DNA of 64,000 bases from Corynebacterium sp. 13CS0277. GTDB taxonomy: Bacteria > Actinomycetota > Actinomycetes > Mycobacteriales > Mycobacteriaceae. The position numbers and the translations under genes are program-made. The notes under the pieces were generated by a model. That model was not told the origin of the DNA. It ran no database searches and saw only the letters and a program-made list of their open reading frames with translations. Below, one piece after another: positions 45,843 to 55,659 of the stretch. Every line of letters starts with the position of its first letter. The first letter of the stretch is position 1. The stretch covers positions 26,483 to 90,482 of the forward strand of contig NZ_PPDL01000015.1 of assembly GCF_002994655.1 (NCBI RefSeq), read 5' to 3'.

Positions 45843-48800
45843 ATGGCTGACACTGGCTCGGTGTACCCCAAGGTCGATCTGACCGGCGGGTCCAGCAAGT
45901 TCCCCGACATGGAGGCGCAGGTGCTGCAGTTCTGGCAGCAGGACGGCACCTTCCAGGCCTCCATCGACCAGCGTGAGGGGGCCGAAGAGTACACCTTCTT
46001 CGACGGCCCGCCCTTCGCTAATGGGTTGCCGCACTACGGTCACCTGCTGACCGGCTACGTCAAGGACATCATCCCCCGCTACCAGACGATGCGGGGCAAG
46101 AAGGTCGGCCGTGTCTTCGGCTGGGACTGCCACGGCCTGCCCGCAGAGCTGGAGGCGGAAAAGCAGCTGGGCATCAAGGACAAGGGCGAAATCGAGTCCA
46201 TGGGCCTGGAGAAGTTCAACGAGTACTGCGCCACCTCGGTGCTGCGGTACACGGAGGAATGGAAGGACTACGTCACCCGCCAGGCCCGCTGGGTGGACTT
46301 CGACAACGGCTACAAGACCATGGACATGGACTTCATGGAGTCCGTCATGTGGGCGTTCAAGACCCTCTACGACAAGGGCCTGATCTACCAGGGCTTCCGC
46401 GTGCTGCCCTACTCCTGGGCGGAGCACACCCCGCTGTCCAACCAGGAAACCCGCATGGATGACTCCTACCGCATGCGTCAGGATCCGACGCTCACGGTGA
46501 CGCTGCCGCTGACGGGCGCCAAGCCCGGCACCGCCGCGGAGAACACCTGGGCGGAGCACCCGGCACTGCACGACGCGGCCGCCATCGCCTGGACCACCAC
46601 CCCGTGGACCCTGCCGTCGAACCTGGCGCTCGCCGTCAACCCCGAGGTCACCTACGCCCTCGTCGAGGTCGGCGAGGACGGGCTGGAGGAGTTCCGGGGC
46701 AGCAAGCTGCTGCTCGCGGAGAACCTCATCGGCGCCTACGCCAAGGAGCTCGGCAAGGAGCACACCGTGGTGGAGACCTTCCCCGGTTCCGCGCTGGCGG
46801 GCCTGACCTACACCCCGGTGTTCGACTACTTCGCCGACCACCCGAACTCTTTCCAGATCCTGGAAGCAAGCTACGTCACCACCGAGGACGGCACCGGTAT
46901 CGTCCACCAGGCGCCCGCCTTCGGTGAGGACGATATGAACACCTGTGACGCCTACGGCATCGAGGTCGTCATCCCCGTCGACATGGACGGCAAGTTCACC
47001 TCCCTGGTGCCCGACTACGAAGGCCAGCTCGTCTTCGACGCCAACAAGGACATCATCAAGGACCTCAAGGCGAAGGGCCGGGTGCTGCGCCACCAGACCA
47101 TCGAACACTCCTACCCGCACTCCTGGCGTTCCGGGGAGCCGCTCATCTACATGGCGCTGCCGAGTTGGTTCGTCGCCGTGACGAAGTTCCGCGACCGCAT
47201 GGTCGAACTCAACCGGGAGCAGATCGAGTGGATGCCCTCCCACATCCGCGACGGCCAGTTCGGCAAGTGGCTGGAGGGTGCCCGCGACTGGAACATCAGC
47301 CGTAACCGCTACTGGGGTTCCCCCATCCCGGTGTGGGTGTCCGACGACGACAACTACCCCCGTGTCGACGTCTACGGGTCCCTCGACGAGCTGGAGCGCG
47401 ACTTCGGTGTGCGCCCGACCTCCCTGCACCGCCCCTACATCGATGAGCTGGTGCGCCCCAACCCCGACGATCCGACCGGCAAGTCGATGATGCGCCGCGT
47501 CCCGGAGGTGCTGGACTGCTGGTTCGAGTCCGGTTCCATGTTCTTCGCGCAGAAGCACTACCCCTTCGAGAACAAGGACTGGTGCGAGACGCACTTCCCG
47601 GCCGACTTCATCGTCGAATACTCCGGGCAGACCCGCGGCTGGTTCTACACCATGCACGTGCTCGCCACCGCCCTGTTTGATCGGGCCGCCTACTCCAAGG
47701 TCGTCGCCCACGGCATCGTGCTCGGCGACGACGGGCTGAAGATGAGCAAGTCGAAGGGCAACTACCCCAACGTCAACGAGGTCTTCGACCGCGACGGCTC
47801 CGATGCGATGCGCTGGTTCCTCATGAGTTCGCCGATCCTGCGCGGCGGCAATCTCATCGTCACCGAGCAGGGCATCCGGGAGGGTGTGCGCCAGGCGCTG
47901 CTGCCGATGTGGAACGCCTACAGCTTCCTCACCCTGTACTCCTCGAAGGCCGCGTCCTTCGACACCAGCTCCGACAACGTCCTCGACCGCTACATCCTCG
48001 CCAAGACGCACAACCTGGTGGCCGCGGTGCAGGAAGCCCTCGATGATACGAACATTGCGCGCGCCTGCGATGAGGTGCGCTGGTTCTGCGACGCGCTGAC
48101 CAACTGGTACGTGCGCCGCTCCCGGGAGCGTTTCTGGGCGGGCGACGACGCCCACCCGGAGGCCTTTAACACCCTCTACACGGTGCTGGTGACTCTGTGC
48201 CGGGTGGCGGCCCCGCTGCTGCCGTACGCGACGGAGGTCATGTACAAGGGGCTCACGGGCGAACGTTCCGTGCACCTGACGGACTACCCGCAGGCCGCCG
48301 ACTACCCGGCCGACGATGCACTGGTGGCCGCCATGGACGAGACCCGTGCGGTGTGCTCCGCCGCGTCCTCGGTGCGCAAGTCCCACAAGCTGCGCAACCG
48401 CCTGCCGTTGCCGAAGCTCACCGTCGCCCTGCCGGACTCGGCAGCACTCGCCCCGTTCGCGGACATCATCCGCGACGAGGTCAACGTCAAGGACGTGCAG
48501 CTCACCGATGACGTGGACTCCGTCGGCCGCTTCGAGGTCGTCGTCAACGCCCGCGTCGCCGGCCCCCGCCTCGGGGGCGATGTGCAGCGCGCCATCAAGG
48601 CCGTCAAGGCCGGCAACTACACCCGCGAAGGCGACACCGTCGTCGCCGACGGCATCACCCTGGAGCCGGGCGAGTTCACCGAACGCCTCGTCGCCGTTGA
48701 CCCCGACTCCACCGCCCAGGTGGAAGGCGTCGGCGGGCTCGTGGTGCTCGACATGACGCTGACCGAGGAACTGGAGGCCGAAGGCTGGGCGGCGGACGTG

Positions 48801-49031
48801 ATCCGCGGCCTGCAGGACGCCCGCAAGGCCAGCGGCTTCGACGTGTCTGACCGCATCGCCGTGACCCTCGCGGTGCCCGAGGAGCGCCTCGAGTGGGCGC
48901 AGCGCCACCGCGACCTCATCAGTGGGGAGGTGCTCGCCGAGGACTTCGAGATCGTCGGCGGTGCCCTCGACGGTGAGACCCACCAGGTGGTCGACGGTGT
49001 GACCGCCGTCTGCCGCAAGGTCGACGCCTAA
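45843..49031 (+). CDS. ileS: Isoleucyl-tRNA synthetase
   Basis: Charges tRNA-Ile and edits valine. The 1,062-residue class I enzyme has the HIGH-type motif HYGH (64-67), the CP1 editing domain with [12 protein letters not shown], the GWDCHGLP block and the KMSKS motif (633-637), then an anticodon-binding helical domain. ATG 45843 follows GAAGGA by 10 bases. It is controlled by an upstream T-box, although the distance from T-box to start (about 300 bases) is large. A strong terminator follows. Confidence 0.97.
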   Translation: MADTGSVYPKVDLTGGSSKFPDMEAQVLQFWQQDGTFQASIDQREGAEEYTFFDGPPFANGLPHYGHLLTGYVKDIIPRYQTMRGKKVGRVFGWDCHGLPAELEAEKQLGIKDKGEIESMGLEKFNEYCATSVLRYTEEWKDYVTRQARWVDFDNGYKTMDMDFMESVMWAFKTLYDKGLIYQGFRVLPYSWAEHTPLSNQETRMDDSYRMRQDPTLTVTLPLTGAKPGTAAENTWAEHPALHDAAAIAWTTTPWTLPSNLALAVNPEVTYALVEVGEDGLEEFRGSKLLLAENLIGAYAKELGKEHTVVETFPGSALAGLTYTPVFDYFADHPNSFQILEASYVTTEDGTGIVHQAPAFGEDDMNTCDAYGIEVVIPVDMDGKFTSLVPDYEGQLVFDANKDIIKDLKAKGRVLRHQTIEHSYPHSWRSGEPLIYMALPSWFVAVTKFRDRMVELNREQIEWMPSHIRDGQFGKWLEGARDWNISRNRYWGSPIPVWVSDDDNYPRVDVYGSLDELERDFGVRPTSLHRPYIDELVRPNPDDPTGKSMMRRVPEVLDCWFESGSMFFAQKHYPFENKDWCETHFPADFIVEYSGQTRGWFYTMHVLATALFDRAAYSKVVAHGIVLGDDGLKMSKSKGNYPNVNEVFDRDGSDAMRWFLMSSPILRGGNLIVTEQGIREGVRQALLPMWNAYSFLTLYSSKAASFDTSSDNVLDRYILAKTHNLVAAVQEALDDTNIARACDEVRWFCDALTNWYVRRSRERFWAGDDAHPEAFNTLYTVLVTLCRVAAPLLPYATEVMYKGLTGERSVHLTDYPQAADYPADDALVAAMDETRAVCSAASSVRKSHKLRNRLPLPKLTVALPDSAALAPFADIIRDEVNVKDVQLTDDVDSVGRFEVVVNARVAGPRLGGDVQRAIKAVKAGNYTREGDTVVADGITLEPGEFTERLVAVDPDSTAQVEGVGGLVVLDMTLTEELEAEGWAADVIRGLQDARKASGFDVSDRIAVTLAVPEERLEWAQRHRDLISGEVLAEDFEIVGGALDGETHQVVDGVTAVCRKVDA

Positions 49032-49070
49032 CACCCCACGCGGGGCCGCACCCCGGCCCCCGCCGTGTAC

Positions 49071-49112
49071 CCCCGCCGACGCCAGGTGCTCTTCTTCCTG
49101 GCGTCGGCGGGG
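49071..49112 (+). terminator. Terminator after ileS
   Basis: A perfect 16-bp stem (49071-49086 with 49097-49112) and 10-nt T/C-rich loop. Confidence 0.85.
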
Positions 49113-49184
49113 TGTCGCGTACCTATGAGCCCCCGTTCCCGCCCCACGCCCACCGTGAATCCGTGAAGGAAGGTTGCCCCAGTC

Positions 49185-50141
49185 ATGCCGACCGCCCATC
49201 GCCTCTCTGGGCACCCTGCAGCCCAGGCTGCCGCCGCCCCGGCGCTCATCGTGGCATCGGCCACGTCCCTCTATAGTGGTGCCGCCGTCGCCATCAGCCT
49301 GTTCACCCACCTGTCGCCCGTGACGGTGGCGTGGCTGCGCGTCGCCGTCGCCAGTGTGGTGCTCCTCGTGCTGTTTCGGCCCCGAAGGGAGCTTTTCGTC
49401 GGCACCCCGGGGCGTACGGCGGTGATTTTCGGGCTGGCGATGGTCGGCATGAACATGTGCTTCTATGAGGCAATTGGGCGGATTCCCATGGGGACCGCGG
49501 TGGCGATCGAATTCCTCGGCCCCGCCGTCGTCGCCGCCCTTGGCAGCCGCACCCTGCGGGACTGGCTCATCCTCGCCGCGACGGTCCTCGGCGTCGTCGC
49601 CGTCAGCGGCGCCCAGTGGCAGGGCAGCCCGCTGGGTGTGCTCTTCGCCCTCGGCGCGGCGACCGGCTGGGCGCTGTACATCATCGCCGGGGTGAAAATC
49701 GCCAATGCGGGCCTGTCGAACAAGTCCCTCGGCATTAGCTTCCTCTACGCGGCGGTGCTCACCAGCCCGGTGCTGCTGGTCACCTGGCCGGGGTGGACGG
49801 TGCCCGTGCCGACGCTTGCGGGCATGGCGCTTGCGCTGGCGGTGCTGTCGACGGTGTTGCCGGCGATGTGCGATCAGCAGGCCATGCGGATTGCCGGGCG
49901 GGACGTGTTCTCCGTGCTCTCGGCGCTCTACCCCGTCACCGCCGCCGTACTGGGCTGGCTGGTGCTCCACCAGTCGCTGACGCCCGTGGAGATCTGCGGG
50001 ATTGGGCTTGTCGTGGTGGCGGTCGCGCTGCGGAAAACTCCCCAGCGCCCCGCCCCGGGTGGCCGCCGCCGCGAAGACGCAGCGATGCCTCGCGAGGATC
50101 CGGCCGAGGCCTCAGGTGCCGGTTCCTGCTCAGACGGGTAG
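49185..50141 (+). CDS. EamA-family (RhtA-like) efflux permease
   Basis: Membrane transporter of 318 residues with ten hydrophobic helices in two EamA halves (about 20-145 and 155-290). The best family match by pattern is the RhtA type of amino acid or metabolite exporter (MNMCFYEAIGRIPMGTAVAIEFLGP region). The C-terminal 30 residues are charged and disordered. ATG 49185 has AAGGAAGG 11 bases upstream. Substrate is unknown. Confidence 0.8.
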   Translation: MPTAHRLSGHPAAQAAAAPALIVASATSLYSGAAVAISLFTHLSPVTVAWLRVAVASVVLLVLFRPRRELFVGTPGRTAVIFGLAMVGMNMCFYEAIGRIPMGTAVAIEFLGPAVVAALGSRTLRDWLILAATVLGVVAVSGAQWQGSPLGVLFALGAATGWALYIIAGVKIANAGLSNKSLGISFLYAAVLTSPVLLVTWPGWTVPVPTLAGMALALAVLSTVLPAMCDQQAMRIAGRDVFSVLSALYPVTAAVLGWLVLHQSLTPVEICGIGLVVVAVALRKTPQRPAPGGRRREDAAMPREDPAEASGAGSCSDG

Positions 50142-50175
50142 ACCCCGGGCCTGTACTGTGTGTGCCTGAGAACCC

Positions 50176-51810
50176 ATGACAGTACCCAGCGAACCCACAG
50201 CCACGCCGCCTGACGCAGGCGAACTCGCCGCACAGGCTCACAGCAGTGGCGCGCCCACCCAGCCGCGCCGCTGGGTGCTGCACATCGACATGGATGCGTT
50301 CTTCGCCTCCGTGGAGCAGCTCACCCGCCCCACCCTGCGGGGCCGGCCGGTGCTCGTCGGCGGTGTCGACGGGCGCGGCGTGGTCGCTGGCGCCTCCTAC
50401 GAGGCCCGGGCGTTCGGGGTGCACTCGGCGATGCCGATGTGGCAGGCGAAAAAACTCGCCGGTTTTTCTTCCGTCACGGTACGCCCCCGGCGGGCCGTCT
50501 ACGTCGCCGCCAGCCGCAGAGTATTCGACATCATCTCCCGCGCCGCCGGCGTGGTCGAGCAGCTCTCCATCGACGAAGCCTTCCTTGAACCCGCCCACCT
50601 CCAGGGCGCAGACGCCTCCGAGGTCGTGGCCTGGGCGGAGGCACTGCGCGCGGAGATTGCGGCCACAACCGGCCTGCCGAGCTCCGTCGGGGCGGGCTCC
50701 GGGAAGCAATACGCCAAGATCGCCTCCGGGCTGGCGAAACCCGACGGGGTGCACGTCATCCACCACGCCACCCAGCAGGAACAGATCAGTGTGCTGCCCG
50801 TCCGCAGCCTGTGGGGGATTGGGCCCGTCGCGGAAGCCAAACTGCACTCCGCCGGGATCCGCACTATCGGCGACTTCGCCGCACTGCGGCGCGCGGACGC
50901 AGTCCGGCTGCTGGGGCAGGCTGCGGGCAGTAGTCTCCACGAACTGGCCCAGGGGCGCGACGATCGGCCCACCGCCCCGCGGAAGGAAGCAAAGTCCATC
51001 GGCGCGGAGCACACCTACCCGCAAGACCTCACCACCACCGCGCACACCGATGAGGCCTTGCGGCGGGCCTTCGACGCGGCACTCCGCCGCTTCCGCAAAG
51101 ACCCGCGCGGCGCGAAAACCGTCACCGTGAAAATCAAGCTGTCGGACTTCTCCCAGCACACCCGCAGCGCCACCCTGCCGCACCCCACCAGCGACGAAGA
51201 CGTGCTGTGGCTGCAGGCCACCACCCTGGTGCGCTACCCGGCGGACGTGGGCCCCATCCGGCTCGTCGGCGTGAGCTTTTCCAACCTGGAGCACGCCCAC
51301 CAGCAGGTCATGTTCCCCGAACTCGACCGCCTGCTGGTCACCACCCGGCAGGAGCATCAGCTGGCCCGCGATGCGGAGCGCGCCGCCGAGTGGGAGGCCG
51401 GGATGACGATGCCGCAGCCAGCACCCACAGACGCCTCCGGCGCGGAGGGCGGGGAGGACGCGGGCCCGCAGCCCACCCACGAGTGGTGGCCCACCCGCGA
51501 CGTGTGGCACCCCGACTACGGCCACGGGTGGGTGCAGGGCTCCGGGCACGGGGTCGTCAGCGTGCGCTTTGAAACCCGCACCACGACGACCCCGCGGGCG
51601 CGCAGCTTCGCCGTCGACGATCCCCTCCTGGAGCCGGCGGACCCGCTGGATAGCCTCGAGTGGGGCTTAGGCGAGCGGGAAATCGCAGCCGCACTTGCCG
51701 CCCGGGAGCCCGCGGAGGATGCGCGCGCCGGGCACAGCGACGAGGACCCCGGCGACGCCGTACCCGGGAGGGAAGACCGCACGGTAGGGGAGGAGCTACC
51801 AGAGGGCTGA
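50176..51810 (+). CDS. dinB: DNA polymerase IV (Y family) with C-terminal extension
   Basis: Translesion polymerase. The 544-residue protein has the metal-binding HIDMDAFFASVE (Asp38, Asp40) and SIDEAFLE (Asp133, Glu134), the YEARAFGVHSAMP fingers block, a helix-hairpin-helix (LWGIGPVAEAKL) and the little-finger domain to about 410. About 120 further residues contain WHPDYGHGWVQGSGHGVVSVRF, a small beta-rich module seen in corynebacterial DinP proteins, then an acidic tail. No clear beta-clamp peptide is noted at the end. TACTGT (50154-50159) may be the -10 element. Confidence 0.92.
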   Translation: MTVPSEPTATPPDAGELAAQAHSSGAPTQPRRWVLHIDMDAFFASVEQLTRPTLRGRPVLVGGVDGRGVVAGASYEARAFGVHSAMPMWQAKKLAGFSSVTVRPRRAVYVAASRRVFDIISRAAGVVEQLSIDEAFLEPAHLQGADASEVVAWAEALRAEIAATTGLPSSVGAGSGKQYAKIASGLAKPDGVHVIHHATQQEQISVLPVRSLWGIGPVAEAKLHSAGIRTIGDFAALRRADAVRLLGQAAGSSLHELAQGRDDRPTAPRKEAKSIGAEHTYPQDLTTTAHTDEALRRAFDAALRRFRKDPRGAKTVTVKIKLSDFSQHTRSATLPHPTSDEDVLWLQATTLVRYPADVGPIRLVGVSFSNLEHAHQQVMFPELDRLLVTTRQEHQLARDAERAAEWEAGMTMPQPAPTDASGAEGGEDAGPQPTHEWWPTRDVWHPDYGHGWVQGSGHGVVSVRFETRTTTTPRARSFAVDDPLLEPADPLDSLEWGLGEREIAAALAAREPAEDARAGHSDEDPGDAVPGREDRTVGEELPEG

Positions 51811-51814
51811 TATG

Positions 51815-51854
51815 CCGCCTCCCCCGGCAGTACCCGCCCTGCCGGGGGAGGCGG
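51815..51854. terminator. Bidirectional terminator between dinB and asparaginase
   Basis: A perfect 16-bp stem (51815-51830 with 51839-51854) and 8-nt loop, four bases after the dinB stop and facing the end of the convergent gene. Confidence 0.85.
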
Positions 51855-51905
51855 GCGGGCGCGGGGCCGCGTGAGAAGGGTGGGGCGTGGGCGACGGGCG
51901 AGTGT

Positions 51906-52874
51906 TTAGAACAGGGTGGCCGGGTGGTGGCCCGTGGCCACAGCGATGGCCAGCAGCACGCGGGCCTGCGGGGCGCGGAAGTAGGTGGAGCCCACCGCGC
52001 CCTTCGCGTTGAGGGTCGCGCCCCCGCCGGCCCCGCCGTAGGCGCCGAACACCTCGCCGCGGGGTACTCGGGTGGTGATGACGACGGGAATGTCGCGCTC
52101 CAGGGCGCGGCCCAGGGCCGCCCCCATCGCGGAGCCCACATTGCCGGAGCCCATGGCCTCCACGACGATGCCCTGGGTGCCGGCCGCGATCGCCGCATCC
52201 ACGAGGTCGCCGCTCGCGCCGGCGTAGGCGTTGATGGTATCGACGCGGATCCCGTCGAGCTGGTGCGGGACAATCGGTAGCGGGCGGGTGGGCTCCTCGG
52301 GGCCGTTGGTGGCGAACGCCAACTCGTCACTGGTGTGCCACTTCGTCGCGCCGCGGGCGGGCAGCACCGCATGCCCGAAGACGATGAGAGCACCAATATC
52401 GCGGGCGGAGGGATCTGCGGCGATGACGACTGCCTCGAAGAGGTTGCCGGGGCCGTCGGACTCCGGGTGGTCGTAGGAGCGCTGCGCGCCGGTGAACACC
52501 ACCGGGCGGGGATCGTTGTGGAAGGTGTCCACCGCGATGGCGGTCTCCTCCATGGAGTCGGTGCCGTGGGTGACGACCACGCCGGCGACGGTGTCGTCCT
52601 CCAGGATGGTGTGGACTGCCTCGACGATCTCGTCGATGTCGGCAAACGTCATCGACGCGGAATCCATGCGGGTGAGTTCCTGCACGCGGATCTCCGTGCC
52701 GGTGCCCTCGAAGCGGGCGCGCACCGGGGCGACGAGTTCCTCCCCGGACACCGTGGGAAGAAGCTCCCCCTGGGGGACGTGGGTGCAGGCAATGGTGCCG
52801 CCCGTGGTGAGCACCACGATGGCCTTCGCCGGCTGCTGGTCGGTGGGCGCGGAAACGTCTGCGGGGGAAGTCAT
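51906..52874 (-). CDS. L-asparaginase
   Basis: Hydrolyses asparagine to aspartate and ammonia. The 322-residue protein has both catalytic triads of the bacterial asparaginase fold: TTGGTIAC (nucleophile Thr near residue 24) and VVTHGTDSMEE (Thr-Asp), with Lys in RGATKWHTSDE. The N-terminus has no signal peptide, so it is cytoplasmic. ATG 52874 is chosen; ATG 52883 would add three residues. No ribosome site is seen for either. Confidence 0.9.
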   Translation of the reverse strand: MTSPADVSAPTDQQPAKAIVVLTTGGTIACTHVPQGELLPTVSGEELVAPVRARFEGTGTEIRVQELTRMDSASMTFADIDEIVEAVHTILEDDTVAGVVVTHGTDSMEETAIAVDTFHNDPRPVVFTGAQRSYDHPESDGPGNLFEAVVIAADPSARDIGALIVFGHAVLPARGATKWHTSDELAFATNGPEEPTRPLPIVPHQLDGIRVDTINAYAGASGDLVDAAIAAGTQGIVVEAMGSGNVGSAMGAALGRALERDIPVVITTRVPRGEVFGAYGGAGGGATLNAKGAVGSTYFRAPQARVLLAIAVATGHHPATLF

Positions 52875-53007
52875 GCACAACATGCTGCCATATGCATACG
52901 CCCCGCGGCAGGGCGGCCGCTGCCCCCGCAGGGGGCCGCACCCCGGGCGCGGTGCTGCGGCGGTCATGCTCCTGCGGTGGCGCACATCTGCAAACCACAG
53001 CCGTGCA

Positions 53008-53037
53008 TTCGATTCACATCCGTCACAGGTGTACCAT
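53008..53037 (+). promoter_or_regulatory. Promoter of the Mtb12-like lipoprotein gene
   Basis: TTCGAT (53008-53013) and TACCAT (53032-53037) are 18 bases apart. Confidence 0.55.
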
Positions 53038-53128
53038 GAGTGCGTTGTGTGTGCAGGACGACTGCCACCACCCCACGCTGATCCCTGCCAGGCGCCCCGG
53101 CGCCGGGAGGGCACGTACCCCACCTTCT

Positions 53129-53167
53129 GTGGCACCCCGCGCCGCCTCGCGGCGCCGGGGTTGCCAC
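53129..53167 (+). other. Strong hairpin in the lipoprotein leader
   Basis: Three stacked helices, GTGGCA/TGCCAC, CCCC/GGGG and GCGCCGC/GCGGCGC, with two single-base bulges and a CTC loop, 17 bp in all. It could attenuate transcription or stabilise the message. Confidence 0.55.
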
Positions 53168-53271
53168 GTGCAGACGCACCCTGTGTGCGGTGCACGAGGG
53201 TGTGGGACACCCTGCCGCCCACCGCGCCACCGGCGGTGGGGGAGCTTGTGAAAGTACCCCCAAGGAGAAAC

Positions 53272-53895
53272 ATGAAGACACCCAAGGCTGCTGCCGCCGC
53301 CGCACTCGTCGCCTGCGTCGTGACGCTGGGCGCGTGCTCGAGCGACAAAAACGACGAGGCTCCCGCCACCAGCACCACCGCCACCACCGCCGCGGAGGCC
53401 ACCACCACGACCGCCGCCGCCATGGCCGACGCCCCCACCGCAGAGGAACTCAACGAGGTCCTCAACCGCGCCACCGACCCGGCGCTGCCGGTCGAAGAGA
53501 AGATCATGACCGTGCAGGACGGCGACACCGCGCCCGAACTGTTCGAGACCATGACCCGCTCCAAGGAAGAGTCCGGCGCCGTGTTCCAGGTCGTCAACCC
53601 GGTGCTGCCGGGCTACACCCCGAACTCCGCACTGGCGACCGTGTCCTTCACCCTCCCGGAGCGCCCCGCCCAGACCGCGGAGAACGTCGAGTTCGTCTAC
53701 GAGGACGGCGCCTGGAAGCTGTCCCGTTCCTGGGCCTGCACCCTGATCACCAACACCGTGACCCCGGACCAGGTTCCGGCGATGTGCCAGTCTGAGGTCG
53801 CCCCCGCGCCCGCCGCCCCGGCACCCGCCGCCGATGCGGAAGCCCCCGGCGAGGTCGCCGCGGACACCCCCGCCGACGCCCCGGCCGAGAACTAA
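53272..53895 (+). CDS. Secreted lipoprotein, Mtb12 (CFP-2)-like
   Basis: Predicted lipoprotein of 207 residues: short signal peptide with lipobox LGAC (Cys22), a Thr/Ala-rich linker (about 30-58), a compact domain (about 60-165) with VQDGDTAPELF and ending WKLSRSWACTLI, then a Pro/Ala tail. This domain resembles the C-terminal domain of the low-molecular-weight antigen Mtb12 of mycobacteria, whose function is unknown. AAGGAG is 5 bases before the ATG. A strong promoter and terminator suggest a well-expressed single gene. Confidence 0.75.
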   Translation: MKTPKAAAAAALVACVVTLGACSSDKNDEAPATSTTATTAAEATTTTAAAMADAPTAEELNEVLNRATDPALPVEEKIMTVQDGDTAPELFETMTRSKEESGAVFQVVNPVLPGYTPNSALATVSFTLPERPAQTAENVEFVYEDGAWKLSRSWACTLITNTVTPDQVPAMCQSEVAPAPAAPAPAADAEAPGEVAADTPADAPAEN

Positions 53896-53939
53896 ACCCG
53901 CCGCCTGCGGCCATCACGATCGCAGGCCCCATGCGGCAC

Positions 53940-53977
53940 AACGCCCCGTGGCACCTCACCAGGTGCCCCGGGGCGTT
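53940..53977 (+). terminator. Terminator after the Mtb12-like gene
   Basis: A 17-position stem with one mismatch (53940-53956 with 53961-53977) and a CACC loop. Confidence 0.85.
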
Positions 53978-54099
53978 CGTCATGCCACACCTACCCCTGG
54001 CGCGCGTGAGACCACCCCCGGGGGAGGCGGGGTGTGCCGTGACGAGAAAGAATCACGGGCTCTTCCATACCTCACCCATGAAGGTGGTCTCGGCGTGTG

Positions 54100-54172
54100 C
54101 GAAAGCGCCGCGCGGTCGCGGGCCCTGGTGCGCGAGCTCCTGAGGTCGGGCCAGCGGCGCGCGGTGCTTTCG
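54100..54172. other. Foldable 73-base segment
   Basis: CGAAAGCGCCGCGCG (54100-54114) pairs fully, with one G-U, with CGCGCGGTGCTTTCG (54158-54172). CTGG/CCAG can pair inside. It may be a terminator for the minus-strand lipoprotein gene or a small RNA. Confidence 0.4.
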
Positions 54173-54557
54173 TGCTTAGGAATGTATGCGACCGGGCGCG
54201 TGCGTGGGGGCGATTTGGGAAGAAAATTTTTCTCTCGCGCCCCTCTCGCGCCACCGCGCATCACAACGCGCAGCGGCCCCGCGGGGCAGCCGTGACGGCT
54301 CGGATGGCGTCGTGCCCGAGGGGCGCCGCGCTGGCCCGAAGGGGTTGTGCGCTGCGACTTTTTCGCTCGTGCTGGCCGGCAGTGCAGTGGCGTGGGGCCG
54401 GGTATGCCGCAGGGGATCGCGCCGCTGTGGGGGCGATGCGGCCGGTTGGGGGAGGGGCGAAAAAATTTCCCCACGCTACCCCCGGATAGGGGTGATGTGG
54501 GGAGTGGGACGGGAATCAGTGCCCGCAGTGGTGTGTGTCCGCGGCGGGCGTGGGGGC

Positions 54558-55598
54558 CTAGCCGGCGGTGGGCTGCGGGGCGTAGTCGACGAGGAAGCTC
54601 GTGTCCTGCACGACCCGCTGCGTGGCGTCGGGGGTGTCCTCCCCGTAGATCACCCGGGTAATCGCCTCGATCGAGCCGCTCGTCGGCAGCGGCTGCGACA
54701 GGTCCACCGTCAGGCTGCCGCGGGACAGCGTCTCCGAGCTCAACACCTTGAGCTCCCCCTCGCGGCCCACGCTGCCCAGGTCGAGGGCGGACTGGGTGGG
54801 GCGCTGCGTGAGAGTGACATCGACCTCGGCGCGGTCCCCCTCCAGTGCTGTGAGGGTCAGCGTGGTGTGCTGCAGCAGGGCGTTGCTGCCCGGCACCCGG
54901 GAATCCAACTCCCACACCGCGCCCACACCAATCGGCTCGGCGGGAAACACCACCGGCGTCGCCAGCTGCGCCATGAGCAGGGACTCCACCACCGCCCGGC
55001 CCGCATCGGTGGCGTCCTGCGGGGCGGACAGGGACACGGTGCGCACCTGCCCGGTGTCGGCCACCGCCATCGCCATGGAGAACCCATCGGCCGCGGCGAC
55101 GACGTCGCCCGCCCGCGACAGATCATCGAAGCGCCCCTGCCCCAGGGTGAGCGTCACCATGCGGGTGTCCTCAGCGTGCACCGTGCGGGCCGTGTACGGC
55201 ACCGACAGGCCCGTGACCTCCGATTCCTGCGCCGGCAGCGGCGAGGTCGAGGCGTCGCCGATGCCTTGGGTGAACCCCTGCGCCAGGCGCAGCTTGCCCT
55301 CCTGGGTCTGTGGGGCCTCCCCGGCGGGTGCGCGGTAGGCCAGGACGCGCTTATCGCCCTCGCCGGGGGTGACGAGCGTCAGCTTCGCCGCATCCACCTC
55401 CAGCGGGGCGCTGCCCTCACCTGCGACGGCGGCATCCTGGGCGCCCTCGTCCTGAGAACAGGCCGACAGTCCCGCGGCCAGGGTGCACGCCAGCACCATC
55501 GCCGCCACGCGGCGCGGAACAGACGCGAGCCTCGGGTGCGCGGCAGTGCGGCGGGGCGGGACAGACAGCGGGAAGAGAGCGGCGGCGGAGGATGTCAT
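54558..55598 (-). CDS. Secreted lipoprotein of unknown function
   Basis: Predicted lipoprotein of 346 residues. The signal segment (about 31-46) is preceded by a 30-residue Pro/Arg-rich stretch and ends in the lipobox LSAC (Cys47). The mature part is beta-rich with repeated motifs such as TLTLGQGRFDDL and LTLTALEGDRAEVDVTL, without a catalytic motif I recognise. TAGATT lies 8 bases before ATG 55598, suggesting a leaderless message. A start at the internal Met34 would shorten the signal peptide to a more usual length. It diverges from lspA, which processes lipoproteins. Confidence 0.7.
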   Translation of the reverse strand: MTSSAAALFPLSVPPRRTAAHPRLASVPRRVAAMVLACTLAAGLSACSQDEGAQDAAVAGEGSAPLEVDAAKLTLVTPGEGDKRVLAYRAPAGEAPQTQEGKLRLAQGFTQGIGDASTSPLPAQESEVTGLSVPYTARTVHAEDTRMVTLTLGQGRFDDLSRAGDVVAAADGFSMAMAVADTGQVRTVSLSAPQDATDAGRAVVESLLMAQLATPVVFPAEPIGVGAVWELDSRVPGSNALLQHTTLTLTALEGDRAEVDVTLTQRPTQSALDLGSVGREGELKVLSSETLSRGSLTVDLSQPLPTSGSIEAITRVIYGEDTPDATQRVVQDTSFLVDYAPQPTAG

Positions 55599-55606
55599 AA
55601 ACCACA

Positions 55607-55612
55607 AATCTA
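55607..55612 (-). promoter_or_regulatory. -10 element for the leaderless lipoprotein gene
   Basis: On the minus strand TAGATT (TANANT) ends 8 bases before ATG 55598. Confidence 0.5.
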
Positions 55613-55659
55613 CCCGGCCCGTCTCCCCGGCACGCCCCAGGGTGTGACAAGATGGGCGG

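Larger units (their letters stand above)
52875..53271. other. Divergent gap between asparaginase and lipoprotein genes
   Basis: These 397 bases hold a near-consensus promoter for the plus-strand lipoprotein gene (53008-53037) and a leader of about 230 bases with a strong hairpin. No gene is seen. Confidence 0.6.
53896..54557. other. Long convergent gap after the lipoprotein gene
   Basis: This 662-base gap between converging genes contains the terminator at 53940-53977, a foldable segment at 54100-54172, and two A/T islands (54220-54235 and 54459-54467) in G/C-rich surroundings. No gene is recognised. Confidence 0.5.

Noticed and set aside
45669..49970. 1,433-codon open frame on the minus strand opposite ileS
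   Set aside because: It is the antisense shadow of ileS and the next gene; the plus strand encodes a clear synthetase, and long antisense frames are expected at this GC content.
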